From Nocardioides panacisoli (GTDB lineage: Bacteria > Actinomycetota > Actinomycetes > Propionibacteriales > Nocardioidaceae), in the NCBI RefSeq assembly GCF_019448235.1, contig NZ_CP080409.1, positions 2,294,001 to 2,358,000 on the forward strand: a DNA stretch of 64,000 nucleotides, in the 5' to 3' direction. Positions 18,570 to 30,682 of the stretch are shown here, piece by piece (the first letter of the stretch is position 1; every line of letters starts with the position of its first letter). The position numbers and the translations under genes were made by a program. The notes below the pieces were generated by a model, which worked only from the letters and a program-made list of their open reading frames with translations, had not been told where the DNA came from and did no database searches.

Positions 18570-19478
18570 TCAGGGGCGGGGTCGGTCCTTGCCGTCCGCA
18601 TCCGGCGGCGCGGCGTGCTCGGGCAGGTCGCTCGCGGCCTCCTCGGCGTCGACCAGGGCCAGTCGGCAGAACTCCTCGCCGAACGGCGTCAGGTGGAGGC
18701 TGCGGCGCACGACCTTGGCGAACTTGACCGAGTGCAGGGCGTCGAGCACGTCCGGCTGCGCCTCCAACACCTGGTACTCCTGGTGGTCGGTCACGGGCTC
18801 CCGGGAGAACCAGACCAGCCCGAGTCGGAAGAGGTTGTGCAGGTAGGACGGCACGTGCTCGAGGTAGCGCACCCCGGCACGGGGGCCGATCATCTGGAGC
18901 CCCGGCGCGATGAGCTGGCTGCTGACCATCCCGGTCAGTCCACCGGTGCGGATGTCGACACTGGGTTGGGGGCCGCCGCGCAGCAGGAGGAGCAGGATCC
19001 GCCCCTCGTCGGGCGCGAGCTCGTCGAGGATCCGGTCGAAGGCGGGGTGCCGGTCGTCGGTGCTCCACACGTCGCGCGAGCGGTGCAGCAGGTCCTCGCC
19101 CCGTTCACGCAGCGTCTGCGGCCGGTTGGCCAGGACCTCACCGTTGACGGCCACCGGACGGTCGGAGACCGCGCCGAGTGCCTCGCCGGCGTTGAGGAGT
19201 GCCTTCGCGACTGGCGTACCGTCCGCGACCTGACGGGCGAGGTCGCCGACGGTGCCGACGTACTGCCCGACGTCGTGGACCAGCGAGGCCGCCTCGTTGC
19301 GGTCCGTGACCGCCTTGCCGACGCGGAACCAGCTCCTGGCCGTGGTGCGCAGGCCCCACTCCGCGGTGTGCAGGGCGGCGGCGCCGGCGACGCGGGCCAG
19401 CCCGGGCACGGAGTCGACCACGTTGTACTCCCGGACGGCGGGCAGCCGCGACGGGTCGCCGTACTCGTCCTCGCTCAT
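18570..19478 (-). CDS. DUF4393 (Abi-alpha) family protein
   Basis: 302 aa. The central region (about residues 130-260, with DEGRILLLLLRGGPQPSVDIR and the ITP/LTPFGEEFCRLAL segment near 255) matches the layout of the DUF4393/Abi-alpha family, which carries a winged-helix-like C-terminal part. There is no signal peptide, but the N-terminal half contains amphipathic helices. The gene lies 16 bases downstream of the DUF445 gene on the same strand, so the two form an operon. The family name comes from an abortive-infection annotation, but no function is established for this type and nothing around it indicates phage defence. The C terminus is charged and disordered. Confidence 0.7.
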   Translation of the reverse strand: MSEDEYGDPSRLPAVREYNVVDSVPGLARVAGAAALHTAEWGLRTTARSWFRVGKAVTDRNEAASLVHDVGQYVGTVGDLARQVADGTPVAKALLNAGEALGAVSDRPVAVNGEVLANRPQTLRERGEDLLHRSRDVWSTDDRHPAFDRILDELAPDEGRILLLLLRGGPQPSVDIRTGGLTGMVSSQLIAPGLQMIGPRAGVRYLEHVPSYLHNLFRLGLVWFSREPVTDHQEYQVLEAQPDVLDALHSVKFAKVVRRSLHLTPFGEEFCRLALVDAEEAASDLPEHAAPPDADGKDRPRP

Positions 19479-19494
19479 GACGCCTGCCCCTCTC

Positions 19495-20826
19495 TCACGG
19501 CGGGAACCCCGGGATCAGCCCCCAGTTGTAGATGGCGACGTGGAGGAAGCCACCGGCGGCCCCCATGACGGCACCGTGGGCGTAGAGCATCCACTCGTCC
19601 TCCTTGATGGCGGCGCGCATCATCTCCACGAAGTCCCGCGGCGGCAGCTCCTTGGTACGCCGCGCCAGCAGGCCCTGGATCTTGTCCGACTGCCGCGCGG
19701 AGAACTCCGGGTCCTTGAAGGGGGTGATGGTGCGCCCGACGGCCTGCCGGGTGACGCCCTCGCGGATGTTGTCGAAGCGCTCCCCGCCCAGCGCCACACG
19801 GACCGCGCCCCGCATCGGGCCGGCCGCCCGATCGATGGCCGGCCGCAGGGCGTCGGCGAGCATCTGGCGCGTGCGGTCGCCGCGAGGACCGTCCATCAAG
19901 AAGTCACCGATCCGCTCCAGGGTGATGACGTCGTCGGCGATGATCCGCGCATAGACCTCGGCGCACTGGTCCTGGCGGCGCAGGAACAGGCCCTGCACCT
20001 TGATGCCCAGGATGCGCTTGGGCTCGGGCGGGTCGAAGATCAGCCACATCCCCAGCAGGTTGGTGATCCAGCCGACCACCACGCCGAGGATGGGCAGCAG
20101 CCACCAGATGTGCCAGGTCTGGTCGACGATCGCCACCGGGATGCCGAGCGCGAAGCCGAAGATGAAGCCGAACGCGACCATCAGGTTGAGCTCGCGCTGA
20201 CCGACGTCGCGGAAGACGCGGACCACCAGCTCGGGGTTGTTGCGGAAGTGGTCGATGACCATGATCTTCGGGTCGAGCAGCTGGTCGATGTGGACGCCGA
20301 TCTCGTCGGTGATGCGTCCGATGAGCTCGGGGAGCTGGGCCTGGACCCGGTCGATGATGGCCTGCTTGGCCGCCGGCGGCAGGTCGCGCCACAGCCGCGG
20401 GTGTTCCTCACGCATCACCTCGTCGACGATGTCGGGCAGCTCGGGGCGGAACATCGCCACGATGTGCTCGGCGATCTGGTCGGGCTCGAGCTGCTGGTAG
20501 AACTCCGCCGGCGTGCCGAGCTTGGCGATGACCTTGTCGACGGCGATGCTGCCCATCTTCGCGGCGCGCGCCGGCACGATGCCCTGCCAGCCGAGACGCC
20601 CCTCGGGCCAGCCGGGGACCTCCTGCAGCTTGCGCGGGAACAGCGTGACCGCCTCACGCCAGCCGGGGATCGCGACGCCGTAGAACCGGATCGGGCTGAA
20701 GAGCATCCAGAGTCCCGACCAGTTGATCAGCCAGCCGACGACGCCGGTGAAGACCGGGATCGATGCGAACGCGAACCAGTCGACGTGCGCCGCCCAGTCG
20801 GCCAGCCACCCCAGCACTGCGTCCAC
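19495..20826 (-). CDS. DUF445 family membrane protein
   Basis: 443 aa with the DUF445 (YheB/YjiN-like) architecture: an N-terminal membrane helix (residues 15-45, with GWLINWSGLWMLF), a long soluble amphipathic middle region, a second pair of hydrophobic helices near residues 220-275 (GWITNLLGMWLIFDP, an internal duplication of the first motif), and a C-terminal hydrophobic segment near 415-435. The GTG at 20826 has AAGGGG 7 bases upstream. The paired G-W-(I/L)-x-N motifs are the family signature. No biochemical function is known; related proteins are cytoplasmic-membrane proteins. It is the first gene of a two-gene operon with the DUF4393 protein. Confidence 0.85.
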   Translation of the reverse strand: MDAVLGWLADWAAHVDWFAFASIPVFTGVVGWLINWSGLWMLFSPIRFYGVAIPGWREAVTLFPRKLQEVPGWPEGRLGWQGIVPARAAKMGSIAVDKVIAKLGTPAEFYQQLEPDQIAEHIVAMFRPELPDIVDEVMREEHPRLWRDLPPAAKQAIIDRVQAQLPELIGRITDEIGVHIDQLLDPKIMVIDHFRNNPELVVRVFRDVGQRELNLMVAFGFIFGFALGIPVAIVDQTWHIWWLLPILGVVVGWITNLLGMWLIFDPPEPKRILGIKVQGLFLRRQDQCAEVYARIIADDVITLERIGDFLMDGPRGDRTRQMLADALRPAIDRAAGPMRGAVRVALGGERFDNIREGVTRQAVGRTITPFKDPEFSARQSDKIQGLLARRTKELPPRDFVEMMRAAIKEDEWMLYAHGAVMGAAGGFLHVAIYNWGLIPGFPP

Positions 20827-21032
20827 GTCACATCCCCTTCGCCTCGCCCGTCACCCCATGTCACACCAACAACGGGACAGTGCGAGGTTAGTGCCGCGCG
20901 GAGCGCCGGGGACAGCGATCCGCCGTACGGACCGCGGACGACGCGTCGACCCCACGGGGCACGCGACGCCGTCGACGGTGGACGGACCGGCGCCCGCGGG
21001 GCAAGATGACAATCACAACCTCAGAGGGGCCC

Positions 21033-22538
21033 ATGGACACGATCTTCATCGCCGGCACCTGGCGGCCGGCAGACGACTCGGGGACCAGGACCATCCGTTG
21101 CCCCGCCGACGGTCGCGAGGTCGCGACGGTGGCGGAGGGAACGGCGGCCGATGCGCGTGCGGCGGTCGCCGCGGCGCGCTCGGCCTTCGACGACGGGCCG
21201 TGGCCGCACACGCCCACGGCCGACCGGGCGGACCTGCTGCGTCGCCTCGCCGACCGGCTCGAGGCGGAGAAGGACCACGTCGCGGAGCTGGAGTCACTCG
21301 ACACCGGCAAGCGCTTCGTCGAGGCGCAGATCGACATGGACGACATCATCAGCGTCTTCCGGCACTTCGCCGACCTCGCCGCGAACGACGCCGGCCGGGT
21401 CGTCGACACCGGGGTGCCCGAGGTACGCAGCCGCGTGGTCCACGAGCCGGTCGGGGTCTGCACCCTGATCACCCCGTGGAACTTCCCGCTGCTGCAGACG
21501 GCCTGGAAGGTCGCGCCGTGCCTCGCGGCGGGCAACACCTTCGTCCTCAAGCCCAGCGAGCTGACCCCCAGCACCTGCATCTGGCTGCTGCGGACCCTCG
21601 CCGACCTGGGCCTGCCCGACGGGGTGGGCAACCTGGTGCTGGGGACCGGCGCCGAGGTCGGCGCGGCCCTCGTCGAGGACCCGGCCGTCGATCTCGTCTC
21701 CTTCACCGGCGGGCTCCACACCGGCCGGGTGATCATGGCCAGCGCCGCGGCGACGGTGAAGAAGGTCGCCCTGGAGCTGGGCGGCAAGAACCCCAACGTG
21801 ATCTTCGCCGACGCCGACCTGCCGGCCGCGATCGACAACGCCCTCACCGCAGTGTTCCTGGACTCGGGCCAGGTCTGCTCCGCCGGCACCCGGCTCATCG
21901 TGGAGTCCAGCATCCACGACCGGGTGGTGGACGAGCTGGTCGAGCGCGCACGCGGCATCCGGCTGGGCGCGCCGTTCGACGACCAGGCCGAGGCAGGCCC
22001 GCTCATCAGCGCCGAGCACCGGGACAAGGTCGCGCAGTACGTCGCCGACGCCGTCGAGGACGGGGCCGACCTGCGCTGCGGCGGTGGCCCACCCGAGGGG
22101 GCGGAGTACGACGACGGCTTCTACTACCTGCCCACGATCCTGGACCACTGCGCCGCCGACATGCGGTGCGTGCAGGAGGAGTCCTTCGGCCCGGTGCTGA
22201 CGGTGGAGACCTTCGAGGGTGCCGACGGTGACCGCGCCGAGGAGGCTGCGGTCAGCCTGGCCAACGACACCATCTACGGCCTGGCGGGCGCCGTGTGGAC
22301 CGAGAACGCCGGACGGGCCGAACGGGTGGCGGCCCGGATGCGGCACGGCACGATCTGGATCAACGACTTCCACCCCTACGTGGCCGGCGCCGAGTGGGGC
22401 GGCTTCAAGCAGTCCGGGGTCGGCCGCGAGCTCGGCGTGGCCGGGCTGGAGGAGTACCGCGAGACCAAGCACGTGTGGCACAACACCCGTCCCGCGCCGG
22501 CTGACTGGTTCGTCGACCGCAGAGGAGGAGCACGATGA
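21033..22538 (+). CDS. betB: Betaine-aldehyde dehydrogenase
   Basis: 501-aa NAD(P)-dependent aldehyde dehydrogenase, expected to oxidise betaine aldehyde to glycine betaine. Visible are the TPWNFPLLQ segment (near 140), the FTGG nucleotide-binding turn, the catalytic ELGGKNPN glutamate motif near 250 and the SGQVCSAG catalytic cysteine near 285. The ATG at 21033 is favoured because [10 protein letters not shown] matches the usual N terminus and AGAGG lies 5 bases upstream; an in-frame ATG at 21006 would add 9 residues. Substrate assignment rests on its coupling to choline dehydrogenase (4-base overlap) and a BCCT transporter in the same operon. No BetI repressor gene is in the window. Confidence 0.88.
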   Translation: MDTIFIAGTWRPADDSGTRTIRCPADGREVATVAEGTAADARAAVAAARSAFDDGPWPHTPTADRADLLRRLADRLEAEKDHVAELESLDTGKRFVEAQIDMDDIISVFRHFADLAANDAGRVVDTGVPEVRSRVVHEPVGVCTLITPWNFPLLQTAWKVAPCLAAGNTFVLKPSELTPSTCIWLLRTLADLGLPDGVGNLVLGTGAEVGAALVEDPAVDLVSFTGGLHTGRVIMASAAATVKKVALELGGKNPNVIFADADLPAAIDNALTAVFLDSGQVCSAGTRLIVESSIHDRVVDELVERARGIRLGAPFDDQAEAGPLISAEHRDKVAQYVADAVEDGADLRCGGGPPEGAEYDDGFYYLPTILDHCAADMRCVQEESFGPVLTVETFEGADGDRAEEAAVSLANDTIYGLAGAVWTENAGRAERVAARMRHGTIWINDFHPYVAGAEWGGFKQSGVGRELGVAGLEEYRETKHVWHNTRPAPADWFVDRRGGAR

Positions 22539-24304
22539 AGTCCTACGACGTCGTGATCGTCGGCGGCGGCTCGGCCGGGTCCGCCCTGGCCAACCGGCTG
22601 TCGTCCGACCCGCACACCAGCGTGCTGGTGCTCGAGGCGGGCCGCAACGACTCGATCCTCGACCCGTTCATCCACATGCCGGCAGCGCTTCCCTACCCGA
22701 TCGGCAACCGGCTGTACGACTGGAAGTACGAGTCCGAGCCCGAGCCCCACATGGGCGGCCGCCGGGTCTACCACGCCCGCGGCAAGGTGCTCGGCGGCTC
22801 CAGCTCGATCAACGGCATGATCTTCCAGCGGGGCAACCCGATGGACTTCGAGCGGTGGGCCGGCGACGCCGGCATGGAGCACTGGGACTACGCCCACTGC
22901 CTGCCCTACTTCCGGCGGATGGAGACCTGCCTCGCCGGTCCGGACGCCTGGCGCGGCGGCTCCGGCCCGCTCGTGCTCGAGCGCGGGCCCGCGACGTCGC
23001 CGCTGTTCGGCGCCTTCCTGGAGGCCGTGCAGGAGGCGGGCTACCCGTTGACCGACGACGTCAACGGCTACCGGCAGGAGGGCTTCGCCAAGTTCGACCG
23101 CAACGTCCACCGCGGGCGGCGGCTCTCCGCCGCGCGGGCCTACCTCCACCCGGTGGAGCACCGCAAGAACCTCGACGTCGAGACCCGTGCCTTCGTCACC
23201 GGGCTGCGGATGGAGGGCACGCGCTGCACCGGTGTCGACTACGTGCGCGCGGGCAAGCTGGAGCGCTCGGTCACCGCGGGTGAGGTGATCCTGTGCGGCG
23301 GTGCCTTCAACAGCCCGCAGCTGCTGCAGCTCGCCGGCATCGGCGACGCCGAGCACCTGGCGAGCGTCGGCGTCGCTCCCCGGCTCGACCTGCCCGGCGT
23401 GGGCGCGAACCTGCAGGACCACCTCGAGGTGTACGTGCAGCACGCGGCACGGCAGCCCGTCTCGATCGCCCCCTGGTTGGCGCACCACCACAAGCCGCGG
23501 ATCGGCGCGGAGTGGCTATTCGGTCGCCGCGGCGTCGGGGCGTCGAACCACTTCGAGGCCGGTGGCTTCATCCGGAGCAACGACGAGGTCGGCTGGCCGA
23601 ACCTGATGTTCCACTTCCTGCCGATCGCGATCCGCTACGACGGCAGCAAGCCCGCCGAGAGCGACCACGGCATCCACGGCTACCAGGTCCACATCGGCCC
23701 GATGTACGCCGACACCCGCGGCTCGCTGCGCATCCGCTCCAACGATCCGCGCGAGCACCCGGCGATCCAGTTCAACTACCTCTCCACCGAGAACGACCGC
23801 CGCGAGTGGGTCGAGATGGTGCGCGCCGCACGCACCATCCTGGAGCAGCCGGCGTTCGCCGCCTTCAGCGGCGGCGAGATCTCCCCCGGGCCCGAAGTGT
23901 CCACCGACGAGGAGATCCTCGACTGGGTGGCGCGCGACGCCGAGACGGCACTGCACCCCTCGTGCACCGCGAAGATGGGCACCGGCGAGGACGCGGTCGT
24001 CGACCCGGAGACGATGCGGGTGCACGGGACCCAGGGATTGCGCGTCGTGGACGCCTCCGTGTTCCCCTACGTCACCAACGGCAACATCTACGCCCCCGTG
24101 ATGATGGTCGCGGAGAAGGCGGCGGACCTGATCGCCGGCAACACGCCACTGCCGCCGCTGCCCGACGTGCCGTGGTACCGCCACGGCCGGGGCGACCCGC
24201 CGTACCCGCCCGGTGATCCCCGCAACGACGCCTGGGACGCGACGACCGAACCACCGAGTGCAGCAGCCGCCGAGGCCGCGCACAGGACAGGAGAGACGTC
24301 ATGA
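22535..24304 (+). CDS. betA: Choline dehydrogenase, GMC oxidoreductase
   Basis: 589-aa FAD-dependent glucose-methanol-choline oxidoreductase. The N-terminal [16 protein letters not shown] loop binds FAD and is followed by [21 protein letters not shown] near residue 85 is the GMC signature 1. The C-terminal HPSCTAKMG near 475 holds an active-site histidine, and [17 protein letters not shown] closes the FAD site. The start is set by GGAGGAG 5 bases upstream and the ATGA overlap with betB. In family members this enzyme oxidises choline to betaine aldehyde and sometimes onward. The C-terminal extension of about 50 residues beyond the usual BetA end is Pro-rich. The substrate is inferred from the operon. 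Confidence 0.88.
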   Translation: MKSYDVVIVGGGSAGSALANRLSSDPHTSVLVLEAGRNDSILDPFIHMPAALPYPIGNRLYDWKYESEPEPHMGGRRVYHARGKVLGGSSSINGMIFQRGNPMDFERWAGDAGMEHWDYAHCLPYFRRMETCLAGPDAWRGGSGPLVLERGPATSPLFGAFLEAVQEAGYPLTDDVNGYRQEGFAKFDRNVHRGRRLSAARAYLHPVEHRKNLDVETRAFVTGLRMEGTRCTGVDYVRAGKLERSVTAGEVILCGGAFNSPQLLQLAGIGDAEHLASVGVAPRLDLPGVGANLQDHLEVYVQHAARQPVSIAPWLAHHHKPRIGAEWLFGRRGVGASNHFEAGGFIRSNDEVGWPNLMFHFLPIAIRYDGSKPAESDHGIHGYQVHIGPMYADTRGSLRIRSNDPREHPAIQFNYLSTENDRREWVEMVRAARTILEQPAFAAFSGGEISPGPEVSTDEEILDWVARDAETALHPSCTAKMGTGEDAVVDPETMRVHGTQGLRVVDASVFPYVTNGNIYAPVMMVAEKAADLIAGNTPLPPLPDVPWYRHGRGDPPYPPGDPRNDAWDATTEPPSAAAAEAAHRTGETS

Positions 24305-26337
24305 GCATCGACACCGACCCCGTCGAACCACGCGCGGCGAGCCGCGACGACCACAGCGGCGGGCCACCGGCGCGATGGCCGGTCTTCCTGTCCTCGGTCG
24401 TCGGGATCAGCCTGATGGCGATCTGGGCGATCGTGGCGCCGGGCAACGCCGAGAGCACGATCTTCACCGTCGTGGACAAGGTGACCACCGGGTTCGGCTG
24501 GTTCTACATCCTGCTCGCGACGGTGATCCTGGGCTTCGTGCTGTTCCTGGGCATCTCCCGCTACGGGCACGTCCGGCTCGGTCCTGACCACTCGCGCCCG
24601 GAGTACTCGACCTTCGCCTGGGCCTCGATGCTCTTCGCGGCCGGCATCGGCACCGACGTGATGTTCTTCTCCGTCGTCGAGCCGGTGACGCAGTACGTCG
24701 CTCCCCCGTCGGGCGGGGCCGAGGCCGAGTCGGTCGAGGCGGCCCGCGAGGCGACGGTGTGGACGCTGTTCCACTACGGGATCACCGGCTGGGCGATGTA
24801 TGCGCTGATGGGGCTGGCACTGGCGTACTTCGCCTACCGGCTCAACCTGCCGCTCGCCGTCCGCTCCGCGCTCCACCCGATCCTCGGGTCGAAGATCAAC
24901 GGGCCGATCGGGCACGCCGTGGACACCGCCGCCGTGCTCGGCACCGTCTTCGGCGTCGCCACGAGCCTCGGCATCGGCGTGGTCTTCCTCAACGTCGGCC
25001 TCAACGTGCTGTTCGGGATCGGCGTCGGCACCGGCGCGCAGATCGCGCTCGCCGCACTCGCCGTCGGCATGGCCGCCGTGTCGGCGACGACGGGCGTCGA
25101 CAAGGGCATCCGGATGCTGTCCCAGCTCAACGTGATCCTCGCGCTCGGCCTGGCCGGCTGGGTGCTGCTCACCGGCAAGACGACGTTCATCCTCAACGCC
25201 ATCGTGATGAACGTGGGCGACTTCGTGCGCACCTTCCCCGCGAAGACGACCGAGACGTTCGCCTTCGTCGACAACGCCGAGTGGATGTCGCTGTGGACGC
25301 TGTTCTTCTGGGCGTGGTGGATCGCCTGGGCGTCCTTCGTGGGCCTCTTCCTGGCCCGGATCTCGCGGGGCCGCACCATCCGGCAGTTCGTGGCCGGGAC
25401 GATGATCATCCCCTTCACCTACATCGTGATGTGGATCAGCATTTTCGGCAACGCCGCCATCGACCGCGTCCGCGGTGGCGACACGAGCTTCGCCGAGGAG
25501 GCGCAGCAGTACGACGGCGCCGGCTTCTACACGCTGCTCCAGCAGTACCCCGCCTCGGGCGTGGTCATCACGCTCGCCTTCATGGTCGGGCTGCTGTTCT
25601 ACGTCACCTCCGCCGACTCCGGCGCGCTGGTGACGGGCAACCTGAGCTCGGACCTGCGGTCGGTGCACGACGACGCCGCCCCGTGGATGCGGATCGTGTG
25701 GGCCTCGGTCACCGGCGTACTCACCATCTCGATGCTGCTGGTCGGCGGGATCCTGGCGCTGCAGTACGCCACGATCATCTTCGCGGTGCCGTTCGCGATC
25801 GTGCTGATCCTGGTGATGTGGGGACTGGCCCGCGCACTCCGCGTCGAGGGACGGCGGGCGGACTCCGCCGACCACCACCTGCCGGCGCTGCTCTCGGCAC
25901 GGTCCGAGCACGAGGGAGGGCGCGGTGCCTGGCGCACCCGCCTCGCCCGAGCGGTCAGCTTCGTGGCCCCCGAGGACGCCACGCGGCATCTGACCACGGT
26001 GATCCACCCCGCCCTGGAGGCCGTGGCCGTGGAACTCACCGAGCGGTCGGTGACCGCGAGTGTCACCACCGGCGACGCCGAGGACGGCTCGCCGTGGGTG
26101 GAGCTGCGCAGCGACGCCGACACCCACCCGTTCGTCTACCGGGTGCAGCTCGACGTGGCGCCGGTGCCGACGTACGGCGGCCGCGTGCTGGGAGACCGCG
26201 ACCGGTACGGCCGGCTCGAGGTGCACCTGGGCGATGGCGGCCAGGACTACGACGTCATGGGCTACACCGAGACCCAGGTGATCCACGACTGCCTGGACCA
26301 GTACGAGCAGCACCTGGCCTTCCTGCGGCTGGAGTGA
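24301..26337 (+). CDS. betT: BCCT-family choline/betaine transporter
   Basis: 678-aa secondary transporter of the betaine-choline-carnitine family. About 12 membrane helices span residues 28-510, and the substrate-binding Trp-rich helix ([23 protein letters not shown], positions 25301-25369) is present. The GxGxGxx segment [16 protein letters not shown] marks helix 5, where Na+ or H+ coupling is decided. A soluble C-terminal domain of about 150 residues follows, as in BetT-type proteins that use it for osmosensing. The ATG overlaps the betA stop by 4 bases, giving a complete choline import and oxidation operon for the compatible solute glycine betaine, or for choline catabolism. Confidence 0.9.
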   Translation: MSIDTDPVEPRAASRDDHSGGPPARWPVFLSSVVGISLMAIWAIVAPGNAESTIFTVVDKVTTGFGWFYILLATVILGFVLFLGISRYGHVRLGPDHSRPEYSTFAWASMLFAAGIGTDVMFFSVVEPVTQYVAPPSGGAEAESVEAAREATVWTLFHYGITGWAMYALMGLALAYFAYRLNLPLAVRSALHPILGSKINGPIGHAVDTAAVLGTVFGVATSLGIGVVFLNVGLNVLFGIGVGTGAQIALAALAVGMAAVSATTGVDKGIRMLSQLNVILALGLAGWVLLTGKTTFILNAIVMNVGDFVRTFPAKTTETFAFVDNAEWMSLWTLFFWAWWIAWASFVGLFLARISRGRTIRQFVAGTMIIPFTYIVMWISIFGNAAIDRVRGGDTSFAEEAQQYDGAGFYTLLQQYPASGVVITLAFMVGLLFYVTSADSGALVTGNLSSDLRSVHDDAAPWMRIVWASVTGVLTISMLLVGGILALQYATIIFAVPFAIVLILVMWGLARALRVEGRRADSADHHLPALLSARSEHEGGRGAWRTRLARAVSFVAPEDATRHLTTVIHPALEAVAVELTERSVTASVTTGDAEDGSPWVELRSDADTHPFVYRVQLDVAPVPTYGGRVLGDRDRYGRLEVHLGDGGQDYDVMGYTETQVIHDCLDQYEQHLAFLRLE

Positions 26338-26350
26338 GCCGGCAGGAGCA

Positions 26351-26785
26351 CTAGGAGCGGCCGCGGCGCCAGACCACCAATGACTGGCTCGGCGCCGCGG
26401 TCCGCAGCACCGGCAGGGTGTTCGGGGCGCTCGCCGGACGGGTGCTCATCGTCTGGCGCAGCACCTCCTTGGCGGCGTCGAGCTCCGCGGCGAGCTCGGC
26501 GTTCTGCGCCCGCAGCGCCGCCACCGTGTGCTCCAGCTCCAGGATGCGGCGCACGCCCTCGATGCCGATGCCGGACGAGGTGAGCTCGGCGATGCTGCGC
26601 AGCAGCTCGACGTCGGTCGAGGAGTAGCGGCGACCACCGCCACCGGTGCGACGGGGCGTGATGAGCCCCATGCGCTCGTACGTGCGCAGCGTCTGCGGGT
26701 GGAGGCCGCTGAGCTCGGCGGCCACACTGATCACGAAGACGGCGGCGTCCGGGGCCGGGTCCACCGGTCCGCGCGGGCCGACCAT
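26351..26785 (-). CDS. hspR: Heat-shock repressor HspR, MerR family
   Basis: 144-aa MerR-type DNA-binding protein. The helix-turn-helix with the PQTLRTYERMGLITPRRT segment lies near residues 28-45, followed by a GGRRYS wing and a dimerisation coiled coil (residues 85-115). HspR in Streptomyces and mycobacteria represses the dnaK operon by binding HAIR inverted repeats, with DnaK as co-repressor. The ATG at 26785 shares its A with the dnaJ stop (TGATG); a GTG one codon upstream is an alternative. It is the last gene of dnaK-grpE-dnaJ-hspR, allowing feedback through the HAIR site at 30544-30564. Convergent with betT, 13 bases away. Confidence 0.95.
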   Translation of the reverse strand: MVGPRGPVDPAPDAAVFVISVAAELSGLHPQTLRTYERMGLITPRRTGGGGRRYSSTDVELLRSIAELTSSGIGIEGVRRILELEHTVAALRAQNAELAAELDAAKEVLRQTMSTRPASAPNTLPVLRTAAPSQSLVVWRRGRS

Positions 26786-27963
26786 CACTGCTCACCCTCG
26801 GCGAAGAGGTTGCCGCGCAGCCGCGCGTCGGCCGTCGTGGCGGCGTACGCCTCGAGCGCCTGGCGGGCATCGTCGGTGAGCGAGCCGGGCACCTGCACCT
26901 CCACGGTGGCGAGCAGGTCGCCGCGACTGCCGTCGGGCTTCTTCGCGCCCCGACCGCGCACCCGGAACGTGCGGCCGGTGGGCGTGCCGGCGGGCACCTT
27001 GACCGTGACCGGGGTGCCGCCGAGTGTCGGCACCTTGATCTCGGCACCGAGCGCCGCCTCGGGGAAGGAGATCGGCACCTCGACCGTCAGGTGGTCGCCC
27101 TTGCGACCGAAGACCCGGTGGGTGGCGACCTTGACGGTGACGAACAGGTCGCCGGACGGGCCGCCGTTCTCCCCCGGCGCGCCCTTGCCGCGCAGCCGGA
27201 TGCGCTGGCCGTCCTTGACCCCGGCGGGGATCTTGGCCTGGATGGTGCGGGTGTTCTTGCCACGGCCGGATCCGAAGCAGGTCGGGCACGCCTCGTCGTA
27301 GACGAACTGGCGACCGCCACACGCCGGGCACGGCTCGTTCATCGAGAACGCGCCGCCCAGCGAGGCGACGACGTACCCGCTCCCCTCACAGGTGGGGCAC
27401 GTGTGCGGACTGCTGCCCGGCTTGCCGCCGGACCCCGAACACGTCGCGCACGGGCCGTCGGAGGAGATCCGCAGCGAGACCGTCACACCGTCCAGCGCGT
27501 CGGTGAACCCGATCGTCGTGGAGGTCTCCAGGTCCGCACCCCGGGCGGGCCGCGGGCGGCGACGGGCACCGCCGCCGCCCCCGAACCCGCCGAAGAGGTC
27601 GCCGAACAGGTCGCCGAAGCCACCGGCCCCGCCGCCCTGCTGGCGCATCATGTCCTCGAAGTTGACCCCGCCGGCACCGCCGCCGAAGCCACCGCCGGGG
27701 TAGCCGCCGCTGGCGAAGAGCTCCTTCGCCTCGTCGTACTTCTTGCGCTTGGCGGGGTCACCGACGACGTCGTACGCCTCGGCGACCGCCTTGAACTTGT
27801 CGTGCTTGGCGGTGTCGTCGGGGTTGGAGTCGGGGTGGTTGGCGCGCGCGAGCTTGCGGTAGGCCTTCTTGATCTCGTCCTGGGAGGCCGACTTCGCCAC
27901 GCCCAGGTCGGCGTAGTAGTCCTTGTGCGCCCACTCGGGACGGATCTCCTGGTCCTGGCTCAC
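26785..27963 (-). CDS. dnaJ: Co-chaperone DnaJ
   Basis: 392-aa full-length type I Hsp40. The J domain is at residues 15-75 with the HPD tripeptide (ANHPDSN) that stimulates DnaK ATPase. A Gly/Phe-rich linker covers 85-135. Four CxxCxGxG-type zinc motifs lie at about 170-235, though one is CPACGGRQ and another CPTCFGSG. A C-terminal substrate-binding and dimerisation domain follows. GTG start at 27963 with GAGGGGAGG upstream. It sits 12 bases after grpE and overlaps hspR by one base. This is the operon-borne DnaJ; actinobacteria often carry a second one elsewhere. Confidence 0.97.
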   Translation of the reverse strand: MSQDQEIRPEWAHKDYYADLGVAKSASQDEIKKAYRKLARANHPDSNPDDTAKHDKFKAVAEAYDVVGDPAKRKKYDEAKELFASGGYPGGGFGGGAGGVNFEDMMRQQGGGAGGFGDLFGDLFGGFGGGGGARRRPRPARGADLETSTTIGFTDALDGVTVSLRISSDGPCATCSGSGGKPGSSPHTCPTCEGSGYVVASLGGAFSMNEPCPACGGRQFVYDEACPTCFGSGRGKNTRTIQAKIPAGVKDGQRIRLRGKGAPGENGGPSGDLFVTVKVATHRVFGRKGDHLTVEVPISFPEAALGAEIKVPTLGGTPVTVKVPAGTPTGRTFRVRGRGAKKPDGSRGDLLATVEVQVPGSLTDDARQALEAYAATTADARLRGNLFAEGEQ

Positions 27964-27975
27964 GCGCGCCTCCCC

Positions 27976-28637
27976 TCACTCCTCGTTCTCGACGACTTCC
28001 TCGGCCGGCTCCTCCGGCTGGGTGGACTCTCCGGACGGCGACTGCGCCGGGGCCGGCTGGTCACCCTCCTCAGGATCCACCACCAGCACCTGCGCGGCCC
28101 GCACGACACGGTCGCCGATGCGGTAGCCGCTCTTGGCGATCACCTTGCAGGTGGTGACACTGACTTCCGGGTCGGTGCCGATGTGGGACAACGCCTCGTG
28201 CAGCGTCGGGTCGAACTCGTCCCCGACGGTGCCGAACCGCTCCAGGCCCCGGTCGGCCACGATCCGCTCGAGCTGGTCGGCCACGGCCTTGAAGCCGCCC
28301 TCCAGCTCACCGTGCTCACGCGCCCGGTCGATGGTGTCGAGCACCTCGACGATCGGAGTGAGCGCGGCGAACGTGGCGTTCTCCCGGACCTGCTCCCGGT
28401 CACGCTCGACCCGGCGGCGGTAGTTGGCGTACTCCGCCTGGAGCCGCTGGAGGTCCGCGGTGCGCTCGGCGAGCGCCTGCTCGGCCTCGGTCACCGGGTC
28501 GCCGCCGGCGGGCTGGTCCTCCTCGACCGCCGCGACGTCCTGCGGCTCGACCGGGGCGCCTTCCTCGACCATGTCGTCCACGCCGCTGGTGCCCGGGTGG
28601 TCCGGGCCCGGCGACGTGGGCTCCTGCTCGGCGTCGG

Positions 28638-28641
<4 letters not shown>
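27976..28641 (-). CDS. grpE: Nucleotide exchange factor GrpE
   Basis: 221 aa. An acidic disordered N terminus (1-55) is followed by a long coiled coil (about 55-100, with [17 protein letters not shown]) and the beta-rich head domain that opens DnaK to release ADP (GVSDEFDP-like [13 protein letters not shown] near 145, then [16 protein letters not shown]). The acidic C-terminal tail is typical of actinobacterial GrpE. The GTG at 28641 overlaps the dnaK stop by 4 bases (GTGA), so synthesis is coupled to that of DnaK. Confidence 0.97.
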
Positions 28642-30497
<1,856 letters not shown>

Positions 30498-30543
30498 GGG
30501 ATGAACTTCCTTTCCGAAAGGTTCCGGGGTGACTCACAAGTTT

Positions 30544-30564
30544 GTTGAGTGGTGTGCACTCAAG
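30544..30564. promoter_or_regulatory. HAIR operator for HspR
   Basis: GTTGAGT at 30544-30550 and ACTCAAG at 30558-30564 are separated by 7 bases. This matches the HspR-associated inverted repeat CTTGAGT-N7-ACTCAAG with one mismatch in the left arm. It lies 47 bases upstream of the dnaK start. A further ACTCA...TGAGT pair at 30532-30550 overlaps it and could be a second half-site. Confidence 0.88.
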
Positions 30565-30682
30565 TCTGCCACTGGGCACAACGGCGGACCAACCCGGGTT
30601 GTTCCCGACGCGCTCAACGTTGTCGCGTCGGCGCCTGCGGAGCGCAGGAATGGTGTCACCACCCCCGGTGTTGGCTGTGGGT

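Noticed and set aside
18570..19478. Interpretation of the DUF4393/Abi-alpha protein as an anti-phage system
   Set aside because: Only the family label suggests it. There are no nucleases, toxins, integrases or other defence genes around it.
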